A DNA stretch of 64,000 nucleotides. Source: Neotamlana laminarinivorans. Lineage in GTDB: Bacteria; Bacteroidota; Bacteroidia; Flavobacteriales; Flavobacteriaceae. Positions within the stretch are counted from its first letter, which is position 1. The number at the start of each line of letters is the position of its first letter. A program made the translations under genes and the position numbers. Location: contig NZ_JAJAPW010000004.1 of the NCBI RefSeq assembly GCF_020523925.1, positions 310,001 through 374,000 on the forward strand. The letters are read 5' to 3'. A model generated the notes under the pieces. It did not search any database. It was not told the origin of the DNA and saw only the letters and a program-made list of their open reading frames with translations. This document shows, one piece after another, positions 28,014-35,640 of this stretch.

Positions 28014-28460
28014 ATGAAAAAAGTAATTTTAAGTGTAGCTGTAGTAATGGCTATAGGTTTAACAAGTTGTAAAAACGAAACCAAGCAAGAAAAAGAATCA
28101 ACAGAAACAAAAACGGAAGTATCTAAAGACATGGCTATGGCAGACATATCTTTTGGTGTTAGAGGTAATTGCGGAATGTGTAAAAAAACCATAGAAAAAG
28201 CTGCAAACAAAGTTGAAGGTGTGGCAAATGCAACATGGGATGTCGATAAAAAGAAAATAGATGTGTCTTTTGATGATGCCAAAACAGATGAAATGGCAAT
28301 TCATAACGCAATTGCAGCATCAGGTTATGATACTGAAAAGGTTTCTGGAAATGAGGAAGCTTACAGTAATTTACCAGGATGTTGTAAATATGAACATGAT
28401 ATGGTAATGAATCAATCAGGAGATAAAAATGAAGAGGATCATTCAGACCATGACCATTAA
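28014..28460 (+). CDS. HMA-domain lipoprotein (copper chaperone-like)
   Basis: Small exported lipoprotein of 148 residues. The signal peptide ends in a lipobox (GLTSC, Cys near residue 19), followed by a Lys/Glu linker and one ferredoxin-like HMA domain (about 44-112) with the metal site NCGMC and the strand VEGVANATWD. A Cys-Cys pair (LPGCCKYEHDM) and an acidic His tail follow. It probably binds Cu(I) in the periplasm. It is the last gene of the copper operon, and a strong hairpin lies four bases after the stop. Confidence 0.85.
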   Translation: MKKVILSVAVVMAIGLTSCKNETKQEKESTETKTEVSKDMAMADISFGVRGNCGMCKKTIEKAANKVEGVANATWDVDKKKIDVSFDDAKTDEMAIHNAIAASGYDTEKVSGNEEAYSNLPGCCKYEHDMVMNQSGDKNEEDHSDHDH

Positions 28461-28463
28461 TAA

Positions 28464-28500
28464 TAATAGAAGAGCCTTGTTAATTAAGGCTCTTCTATTA
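28464..28500 (+). terminator. Strong hairpin ending the copper operon
   Basis: A 15-base perfect stem (28464-28478 with 28486-28500, core AAGAGCCTT/AAGGCTCTT) around a seven-base loop. The following bases are only A/T-rich (TAAAAG), without a proper U-run, so it may work as a 3' stabiliser as well as a terminator. Confidence 0.7.
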
Positions 28501-28524
28501 TAAAAGTTACATGCCTACGTTATT

Positions 28525-28540
28525 TGCAACACCATTGCAT
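28525..28540. promoter_or_regulatory. Candidate Fur/Zur operator 1
   Basis: TGCAACACCATTGCAT contains the inverted halves TGCAA and TTGCA. It lies 12 bases upstream of the TATCTTTG -7 box, inside the promoter spacer. The same site with three changes occurs at 34966-34981. The Fur-family gene at 34548 lies between the two sites. Confidence 0.5.
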
Positions 28541-28551
28541 TAAATAATGTA

Positions 28552-28559
28552 TATCTTTG
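28552..28559 (+). promoter_or_regulatory. -7 promoter box of the Czc operon
   Basis: TATCTTTG matches TAnnTTTG exactly. The ATG at 28565 begins six bases later, so the mRNA would be leaderless or nearly so. The candidate operator at 28525-28540 overlaps the expected RNA polymerase site. Confidence 0.55.
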
Positions 28560-28564
28560 CTACG

Positions 28565-28876
28565 ATGAAATTTTTAGCCTTCATATTATCAATTTATATT
28601 TTCGCGCTTAATTTAGCACCTTGCGAAGATAATGCTACGCATGATAATGAGGTTCAAACAGAAATTTCACAAGGAATGAACAATGACCATCAGCACCAAG
28701 ATTCAGATTTATGTTCGCCTTTTTGTATTTGCCAATGTTGCCATATAAATGCAACATATTTTCAATTTGCAGATTTAAAATTTAATTTTCCTTATATATC
28801 TACTCAAGATTTTCTTTACTTAAACGGTACAGAAAAAGATTTTACTACTTCCATTTTACAGCCACCTAGGGCTTAA
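28565..28876 (+). CDS. Small Cys/His-rich exported protein (DUF6660-like)
   Basis: Protein of 103 residues: hydrophobic signal segment (about 1-16), a His/Asp-rich stretch (NNDHQHQDSDL) and a Cys cluster CSPFCICQCCHIN, close to the DUF6660 pattern seen at the start of metal-efflux operons in Bacteroidota. Probably a periplasmic metal-binding protein; this is inferred from composition and position. An ATG 18 bases upstream is in frame but precedes the -7 box, so 28565 is preferred. Confidence 0.65.
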   Translation: MKFLAFILSIYIFALNLAPCEDNATHDNEVQTEISQGMNNDHQHQDSDLCSPFCICQCCHINATYFQFADLKFNFPYISTQDFLYLNGTEKDFTTSILQPPRA

Positions 28877-28987
28877 TTCAGTTTTTTTAAGGATAACTAT
28901 ATCCAATTTCAAGCCTTTTATGGCTCTTTTCATTTCGAGTAATTCTAATTTTTATTTTAGAATTATATCGAGAAGTTTAACTGAATT
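28875..28987 (+). ncRNA. Possible multibranched leader RNA before czcA
   Basis: AATTCAGTT (28875-28883) pairs with AACTGAATT (28979-28987) and closes a 113-base region holding three further hairpins: GGATA/TATCC (28891-28904), AGCC/GGCT (28912-28925) and AATTCTAA/TTAGAATT (28941-28964). The region fills most of the gap before the CzcA start at 29000. It may be a cis-acting leader; AT-rich chance folding cannot be excluded. Confidence 0.3.
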
Positions 28988-28999
28988 AATACATTTTCT

Positions 29000-31900
29000 A
29001 TGATTAATAAAATCATTGATTTTTCAATCAATAACAAATTCATTATTGGTTTGCTTACGCTTACCATTGTTGGAGCAGGTATTTGGAGTATGACTCAAGT
29101 ACCAATCGATGCTGTTCCAGATATTACCAACAACCAAGTACAAGTCATTACACAAGCACCAAATTTAGGAACAGAGGATATTGAGCAAATTATTACTTAT
29201 CCAGTAGAGGTTGCAATGAGCAATCTGCCTAATGTTCAAGAAATTCGTTCCATTTCTCGTTTTGGCTTATCAGTTGTTACCATTGTTTTTGACGATGATA
29301 TGGGAACGTATCTGCCACGTCAATTAGTTGCTGAAAAACTCAACGACATAAAAGGACAAATTCCCGAGGGATTCGGAGAACCTTCAATGGGTCCTATTTC
29401 ATCTGGTCTAGGGGAAATCTATCAATACACACTTAAAGTCAAACCAGAATATAAAGACAAATATTCGGTTACTGATTTGCGCACCATGCAAGATTGGATA
29501 GTTCAACGTCAAATGGCAATGGTAGAAGGTGTTGTTGAAGTTAATGCTATTGGCGGAAAAATTAAGCAATATGAAGTCGCTGTCGATCCAAATGAGTTGC
29601 GAGCAATCGGATTAACAATTACCGATGTCTTTGAAGCGTTGGAAAACAACAATCAAAATACAGGTGGTGCATATATCGAAAAAAACCATCAAGCTAATTT
29701 TATTCGTGGCGAAGGCTTAGTGCGTAGTTTGGATGATATTAAAAAAATCACAGTAAAAAACACCAATAATATTCCTATAACTATTGGCGACATTGCCAAA
29801 GTACAATTTGGGTCAGCTATTCGTTATGGCGCATTAACACAAGATGGCGAAGGCGAAGTTGTAGGTGGTTTGGTAATGATGCTTAAAGGAGCAAACTCAA
29901 ACGATGTTATTGAGAATGTAAAAGAGCGCATGGCTCAAATAGAAAAGTCATTACCAGAAGGTGTGATTATTGAACCTTTATTAGACCGAAGTAAGTTAAT
30001 AGCAGAAACTACATCAACTGTAGCAACAAACCTTATTGAAGGTGCATTAATAGTAATATTTGTACTCATCTTTTTATTAGGAAACTGGCGAGGTGGTTTA
30101 ATAGTGGCATCCACTATTCCGTTATCGTTGTTGTTTGCATTTATCCTTATGAATGTGTTTGATGTTTGGGCTAATTTAATGAGCTTAGGAGCAATAGATT
30201 TTGGTATTATTGTAGATGGTGCTGTAATCATTGTAGAAAGCACCGTTTTTCTTATAGCATCACAAGTATTAAAGAAAAGGAAACTGACATCTAAAGAACG
30301 TGACGGTGTTGCATCAGATGCTTCAAAAAAAATGATGAATGCTGCCTTTTTTGGTCAGCTAATTATTCTAATTGTTTTCCTTCCCATTTTGGCATTGGAA
30401 GGCATTGAAGGGAAAATGTTCAAACCAATGGCATTAACTTTCATTTTCGCAATGATTGGCGCCATGGTGCTTTGTTTGACCTATGTACCAATGATGTCTG
30501 CCTTGATTTTAAGAGCACCAAAAAACGACAAAAAATCATATGGCGATAAATTTGTGCATTGGGTAGAACGTAAATATCAACCGTTGTTAGAAAAAGCCTT
30601 AAAGAAAGGTAAACTAATAATTGGTGTTTCTGTTGTTTTATTTGGTATTGCAGTCTTTATTTTTACTAGAATGGGAGGCGAGTTTATACCACAACTTGAT
30701 GAAGGCGATATTGCGTTTCACGCCATTTTAAAACCAGGTAGTTCCCTTACAGAAACTATTGAAACGACAACAAAAATTGAACAAATTGTAAAGGCAAAGT
30801 TTCCAGAAGTTGAAAAAATTGTAAGTCGAATTGGTGTTGCTGAAATTCCAACAGACCCAATGCCAATGGATTTGGCTGATGTTTTTGTGATTCTGAAGCC
30901 AAAAAGCGAATGGACAACAGCCACTACAAAAGATGAATTGATAGAGAAGATGAAAGAAGCGGTTGAAATCGTTCCAGGTGTCAACTATGAATTTACACAA
31001 CCTATCGAAATGCGCTTCAACGAATTACTAGAAGGTGTTAGAGAAGACATTGCTATAAAACTTTATGGAGAAGATATAAATGTACTGTCTCAAAAAGCAG
31101 AAGAAATATCTCAAATTATTGCAGGTACAGAAGGTATTGGAGATATGAAAGCCGAAGCCACAACAGGCTTACCACAAATGACCATTACCTACAATAGAAA
31201 TAAATTAGCACAATACGGACTGCAAATAAACACCTTAAATCAAATTGTTCAATCGGCTTTTGCAGGTGGTACGGCAGGAATTATTTTTGAAGGCGAAAAG
31301 CGATTCGATTTAGTGGTAAGATTAAATTCTCAAAACCGAAAGGATATCTCAGATGTTCAAAATTTATATATCAATTTACCGTCTGGTACTCAAATTCCAC
31401 TTCGTGAAGTTGCTGATATAAGCTACAAAGCAGGCCCAATGCAAATAAGCAGGGATAATACAAACAGAAGGACCTATGTTGGTATTAATGTAAGAGGACG
31501 TGATGTAAAATCTTTAGTAACCGAGATTAAATCAAAGTTAGATGCTAAACTTGAATTACCAACTGGCTATTTTATTAGGTATGGTGGTGCATTTGAAAAC
31601 TTAGAACGTGCAAGTAACAGATTGCAAACTGTAGTTCCAATTGCGTTATTACTCATTTTTGTACTTATTTATTTTGCTTTAAAATCGTTGCCACAAACCT
31701 TAATGATTTATATCGCAATTCCTATGGCAACCATTGGTGGTGTAGTAGCATTGTGGTTAAGGGATATGCCATTTAGTATTTCAGCAGGTGTAGGTTTTAT
31801 TGTTTTGTTTGGCGTCGCTGTTCTTAACGGTCTGGTAATGATAAGCGGGCTGAATGAGTTGAAAGAAGAAGGCGTTACCAATCTTAAAGATAGAATCATA

Positions 31901-33334
31901 GAAGGAACAAAACGAAGAATTAGACCTATAATGTTAACTGCTTTTACAGATGTTTTAGGCTTCTTACCTATGGCAATTTCGGCATCAGCTGGTGCAGAAG
32001 TGCAGCGACCATTAGCAACTGTCGTTATTGGTGGATTATTAACTTCTACATTACTTACGTTGTTCGTGTTACCCATTTTGTACCATTGGGTAGAAAACAA
32101 ATCTTTTAAGTTTAAACCGAATAGAAAGTTGGTTGCAACAACAGCAGTTTTACTGTTAATGTTTGGCTTTTCAGCACAAAGTAATGCACAACAGATAAGC
32201 GACACACTTCCCGAAATAACATTACAGGAATCTGTAAAACTCTCAAAAAGTAATTATCCACTTTTAAAGCAAAAGCAATTGGAAATTACAAAACAAGAGC
32301 AGTTAAAAAGTACAGCTTATGATTTTGGTACCACCCAAATATTTACAGGAGGCGAAGAAGTTAATAATGGAAATGGTATTTATACTACTATAGGAATTGG
32401 TCAAAGCAATATTGATGTGTTTGGTATTTCTGCAAAAAAGCGATTGCAAGAACAACGCATTCAATTAGCTCAAAAGGCTTTTCAGCTTTCAGAATTAGAT
32501 TTAGAATTGGAAGTGAAAAAGGCGTGGGCAAATGCCTTGCAGAGTAAAAGGAATTATAATTTATACAAAGAGTTAGATTCTATATATACCAATTTTGAAA
32601 AAGCTGTAGCATTGAATTTTGAAGTAGAAGCTATTTCAAGGTTAGAATATTCAGCAGCTAAAAATCAAGCCTTACAGATTCAAAATAGATTTATGCAATC
32701 AAAAAGTGACTATGCTATTGCATTACAACAGTTAAATCTATGGCTGGTTTCTGATACATTCTATACGGTTCCTAATGATTTTGAAATTACTAGCGACATT
32801 GATGTTAATACGTTTAACCTAGAAGAACATCCCTTAAATAGCATAGCACAATTACAGGTAACAGAAGCAGAAGCAACATATAAGGCTGCCAAAGCAGATA
32901 ATTTACCCAAGTTAAATCTTCAAGGTGGTTTACAAAACGTAAATGGTAACTCAGGTTTTTACACCTATCAAGCAGGTATTTCATTTCCTTTTTTATCAGG
33001 CACAAATAAAGCGAAAGTTAAAACCGCAAAAATCGATAAGGAAATTGCAGAAACGAACATTCAGTTCAAAAAACAAGACCTACAATCCAAGTTTGTACAA
33101 TCAAAAGAGAATTATCAAAAATGGAAAACGTCATGGCTTTTCTATAAAAATGAGGTATTACCACTTGTGAAAGAACAAAAAGTGGGTGCTTTATTTGCTT
33201 ATAAAGAAGGAGAGGTAGATTATACAGGGTTTACACAACTCATAAAAGAAGCTATTCAATCTGAAATAGAAGCTCAGAAAGCATTAATAAATTATTTAGA
33301 AAGCACATTTCAACTACAATATTTTAATCAATAA
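29000..33334 (+). CDS. czcA: CzcA-type divalent-metal RND pump fused to a TolC domain
   Basis: Protein of 1444 residues. Residues 1-1030 form a heavy-metal RND permease whose TM4 carries D400FGIIVD406GAVIIVE413, aligned with the Asp/Asp/Glu residues of CzcA (Zn/Co/Cd type). After the last helix, KLVATTAVLLLMFGFSAQSNAQ (about 1040-1062) looks like an internal signal or membrane segment, then about 380 residues of TolC-like OEP helices follow. One polypeptide would thus hold both pump and outer-membrane channel parts unless cleaved after AQS-NAQ. It lies four bases from the adaptor gene. Confidence 0.9.
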   Translation: MINKIIDFSINNKFIIGLLTLTIVGAGIWSMTQVPIDAVPDITNNQVQVITQAPNLGTEDIEQIITYPVEVAMSNLPNVQEIRSISRFGLSVVTIVFDDDMGTYLPRQLVAEKLNDIKGQIPEGFGEPSMGPISSGLGEIYQYTLKVKPEYKDKYSVTDLRTMQDWIVQRQMAMVEGVVEVNAIGGKIKQYEVAVDPNELRAIGLTITDVFEALENNNQNTGGAYIEKNHQANFIRGEGLVRSLDDIKKITVKNTNNIPITIGDIAKVQFGSAIRYGALTQDGEGEVVGGLVMMLKGANSNDVIENVKERMAQIEKSLPEGVIIEPLLDRSKLIAETTSTVATNLIEGALIVIFVLIFLLGNWRGGLIVASTIPLSLLFAFILMNVFDVWANLMSLGAIDFGIIVDGAVIIVESTVFLIASQVLKKRKLTSKERDGVASDASKKMMNAAFFGQLIILIVFLPILALEGIEGKMFKPMALTFIFAMIGAMVLCLTYVPMMSALILRAPKNDKKSYGDKFVHWVERKYQPLLEKALKKGKLIIGVSVVLFGIAVFIFTRMGGEFIPQLDEGDIAFHAILKPGSSLTETIETTTKIEQIVKAKFPEVEKIVSRIGVAEIPTDPMPMDLADVFVILKPKSEWTTATTKDELIEKMKEAVEIVPGVNYEFTQPIEMRFNELLEGVREDIAIKLYGEDINVLSQKAEEISQIIAGTEGIGDMKAEATTGLPQMTITYNRNKLAQYGLQINTLNQIVQSAFAGGTAGIIFEGEKRFDLVVRLNSQNRKDISDVQNLYINLPSGTQIPLREVADISYKAGPMQISRDNTNRRTYVGINVRGRDVKSLVTEIKSKLDAKLELPTGYFIRYGGAFENLERASNRLQTVVPIALLLIFVLIYFALKSLPQTLMIYIAIPMATIGGVVALWLRDMPFSISAGVGFIVLFGVAVLNGLVMISGLNELKEEGVTNLKDRIIEGTKRRIRPIMLTAFTDVLGFLPMAISASAGAEVQRPLATVVIGGLLTSTLLTLFVLPILYHWVENKSFKFKPNRKLVATTAVLLLMFGFSAQSNAQQISDTLPEITLQESVKLSKSNYPLLKQKQLEITKQEQLKSTAYDFGTTQIFTGGEEVNNGNGIYTTIGIGQSNIDVFGISAKKRLQEQRIQLAQKAFQLSELDLELEVKKAWANALQSKRNYNLYKELDSIYTNFEKAVALNFEVEAISRLEYSAAKNQALQIQNRFMQSKSDYAIALQQLNLWLVSDTFYTVPNDFEITSDIDVNTFNLEEHPLNSIAQLQVTEAEATYKAAKADNLPKLNLQGGLQNVNGNSGFYTYQAGISFPFLSGTNKAKVKTAKIDKEIAETNIQFKKQDLQSKFVQSKENYQKWKTSWLFYKNEVLPLVKEQKVGALFAYKEGEVDYTGFTQLIKEAIQSEIEAQKALINYLESTFQLQYFNQ

Positions 33335-33338
33335 GAAA

Positions 33339-34544
33339 ATGAAAAACACACGATATATAATCTTAGCACTACTAACAGTTTCGCTTTTAGTTGCTGCATG
33401 TGGAAATAAAGAAAATCACAATAGTGAAGATGGTAATTCGCATAGCGATGATGCAAAGCTAGAAGCTAAAGAAGACCATAGTGATGAAGAAGAAGTTCTG
33501 CTTTCACAACAACAGTTTGATGCATTGCAAATGAAAACAGACACCTTGGCATTACGCAACATGAATGGTTATGTAGAAGCCAATGGCACATTAGAAGTCC
33601 CACCACAAAATGAAGCAGCAATAACTTCAGTAGTTGGTGCAAATGTGGTATCGATAAAAGTTATTGAAGGCGATAAAGTTAATAAAGGTCAAGTGGTTGC
33701 CTATTTATCCCATCCTAATATTATAAAAATGCAGACTGATTATTTGAATACTTTTAGCAACAGTAATTTTTTAAAGAAAAACTATGAACGTCAACAAAAA
33801 TTATATGATGCAGGAGTTGGCTCTGGTGCAAATTTTCAAAAAGCCGAAGCAGAATATGATGCCTCTAAAGCGATGGTAAATGGATTAGAAGCCCAATTGA
33901 GACTATTAAACATAAACGCGTCATCAGTACGAAATGGAACAATTGCTCAAAGCATATCATTAAGAAGTCCAATAGAAGGCTTTGTCCAAAAAGTTGAAGT
34001 TAAAACAGGACAATATGTTGAGCCACAAACCGAACTGTTTGAAATCGTAAACACGCATCACGTTCATGCAGATTTAATGGTGTTCGAAAAAGACGTTTAT
34101 AAAGTAAAGAAAGGTCAAAAAGTGATTTTCAATTTACAATCCAATACAGACGAGGAGCTTACAGCAGAAATCTACTCGGTAAGTAAAACTTTTGAAGATA
34201 ATCCTAAAGCACTTCACGTACACGCTGAAATTGAAAATAAAAAAGGTAATTTAATTCCAGGAATGTATATACAAGGTAAAATTCAAGTTGAGAATGCAGA
34301 AACAAATGCACTACCAGAAAGTGCTATTATAAAAGAAGGCGATAGATTTTATGTTTTTTCCGTAGAAAGAGAAAATGAAGATTGGAGTTTTAAGCCCGTT
34401 GAAGTGCTTTTAGGAGCAAAAGATGGCAATTGGATAGCTGTTCAATTTACTGAAGAACTAGATAAAGCTACAAAATTTGCTTATAATAATGCGTATTATT
34501 TGATTGCTGAAATGAAAAAAGGAGAAGCAGAACACGAACATTAA
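33339..34544 (+). CDS. czcB: CzcB-type periplasmic adaptor
   Basis: Membrane-fusion lipoprotein of 401 residues. Signal peptide with lipobox (LLVAAC, Cys near 21), a long His/Asp/Glu-rich region (about 25-50), then the lipoyl, helical hairpin and beta-barrel domains of the adaptor fold, ending in HEH. There is no CPMH-type ribbon, unlike the copper adaptor at 26214. It pairs with the CzcA-TolC fusion encoded four bases upstream and supplies divalent metals for export. Confidence 0.9.
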   Translation: MKNTRYIILALLTVSLLVAACGNKENHNSEDGNSHSDDAKLEAKEDHSDEEEVLLSQQQFDALQMKTDTLALRNMNGYVEANGTLEVPPQNEAAITSVVGANVVSIKVIEGDKVNKGQVVAYLSHPNIIKMQTDYLNTFSNSNFLKKNYERQQKLYDAGVGSGANFQKAEAEYDASKAMVNGLEAQLRLLNINASSVRNGTIAQSISLRSPIEGFVQKVEVKTGQYVEPQTELFEIVNTHHVHADLMVFEKDVYKVKKGQKVIFNLQSNTDEELTAEIYSVSKTFEDNPKALHVHAEIENKKGNLIPGMYIQGKIQVENAETNALPESAIIKEGDRFYVFSVERENEDWSFKPVEVLLGAKDGNWIAVQFTEELDKATKFAYNNAYYLIAEMKKGEAEHEH

Positions 34545-34547
34545 ATT

Positions 34548-34964
34548 ATGAAAACAATAGAACAATTTTTAGAGTCAAAAAACATACGAGTAACGGCAAT
34601 GCGTTTATTAATTTATAAGTTCCTTGCAGAAAAACAAGTTGCAGTTACATTGAGCGATATAGAAAATGCCTTTGAGAAAGCAGATAGAACAACGTTGTAC
34701 AGAACCATTAAAACATTTGAAGAAAAAGCTATCGTTCATCAAATAGACGATGGCACAGGAATTAATAAATATGCTTTGTGTGAAAAGGGTTGTAATTGCG
34801 AGATTGAAACCGATTTGCATTTGCATTTTCATTGTAATAACTGTAATGAAACCATTTGTTTAACAGAACATAAAATCCCTCAAATTAAAGTGCCTGACGG
34901 TTTTGTTTCAGAAAATGTAAACTTGGTAGTAAAAGGGGTTTGTGATAAGTGTAGTGGTCAATAA
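34548..34964 (+). CDS. Fur-family metalloregulator (Zur-like)
   Basis: DNA-binding protein of 138 residues with a winged helix (about 5-80: VTLSDIENAFEKADRTTLYRTIKTFEEKAIV) and a dimerisation/metal domain containing LHLHFHCNNC and CDKC near the C terminus, typical of Fur proteins. It is three bases after czcB and 60 bases before the next transcription unit. Two near-identical palindromic sites flank the operon (28525, 34966), so it probably represses both units until zinc or a related metal binds. Metal identity (Zn, Fe) is inferred from the neighbours. Confidence 0.88.
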   Translation: MKTIEQFLESKNIRVTAMRLLIYKFLAEKQVAVTLSDIENAFEKADRTTLYRTIKTFEEKAIVHQIDDGTGINKYALCEKGCNCEIETDLHLHFHCNNCNETICLTEHKIPQIKVPDGFVSENVNLVVKGVCDKCSGQ

Positions 34965-34965
34965 A

Positions 34966-34981
34966 TGCACTTCCATTGCAT
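34966..34981. promoter_or_regulatory. Candidate Fur/Zur operator 2
   Basis: TGCACTTCCATTGCAT matches operator 1 at 28525 at 13 of 16 positions, with the right half CCATTGCAT identical. It begins just after the Fur gene and lies 46 bases before the methyltransferase start, where its promoter is expected. Confidence 0.5.
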
Positions 34982-35027
34982 AGATATTTAAAGCATTTTT
35001 GTTGTAAATAATCAAAATAAAAAATCG

Positions 35028-35612
35028 ATGTTGCTATTTAGTTTTCAAGTCGTTTACTTTTTGCTCGTATTTGTCGTAAGGTCATTGTTGTTAAAAAGTA
35101 AAACAGGCATTAATCCATTGACCTTTAATAAAGCTGATGATGCTCACGGTTTTAATGGAAAGGTATTTACTGCTATAACGTTTATTGAGTTGATTATTGT
35201 TGGTATTTACGCTTTTAAGATTGAGTGGTATAAATACTTACTTCCTTTTTGGTATATAGAAAATGAAATTTTATCTATAATTGGTTGGGGATTTTTAATT
35301 ATTTCTCTAATCGTAGTTTGGATTGCTCAATCACATATGGCTAATTCGTGGAGAATTGGAATTGATGAAAAAAATAAGACAAAACTTGTAACTAAAGGAT
35401 TATTTTCAATTTCCAGAAACCCAATCTTTCTAGGAATTATGATTGCGAATATGGGATTGTTTTTGGTCATTCCAAATGCTTTTACACTATTGATAATTTC
35501 ATTATCAACTATAAGTATAAATACACAAATTAGGTTAGAAGAAGAATTTTTGAAAAGAGAGTTTGGAAAGGATTATTTTGAGTATGCAAAAAAAGTGAGA
35601 AGGTGGATATAA
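35028..35612 (+). CDS. Isoprenylcysteine methyltransferase-family membrane protein
   Basis: Protein of 194 residues with four or five hydrophobic helices and the ICMT/PEMT core GLFSISRNPIFLGIMIANMG then RLEEEFLKREFGKDYFEYAKKVRRWI. Bacterial members are probably SAM-dependent methyltransferases, but substrates are unknown; several lie in metal-resistance operons. It lies 29 bases before the Zn/Cd ATPase and shares its promoter region, which holds candidate operator 2. Confidence 0.82.
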   Translation: MLLFSFQVVYFLLVFVVRSLLLKSKTGINPLTFNKADDAHGFNGKVFTAITFIELIIVGIYAFKIEWYKYLLPFWYIENEILSIIGWGFLIISLIVVWIAQSHMANSWRIGIDEKNKTKLVTKGLFSISRNPIFLGIMIANMGLFLVIPNAFTLLIISLSTISINTQIRLEEEFLKREFGKDYFEYAKKVRRWI

Positions 35613-35640
35613 ACAATTTTAAATTTGAAGTATTAAATTA

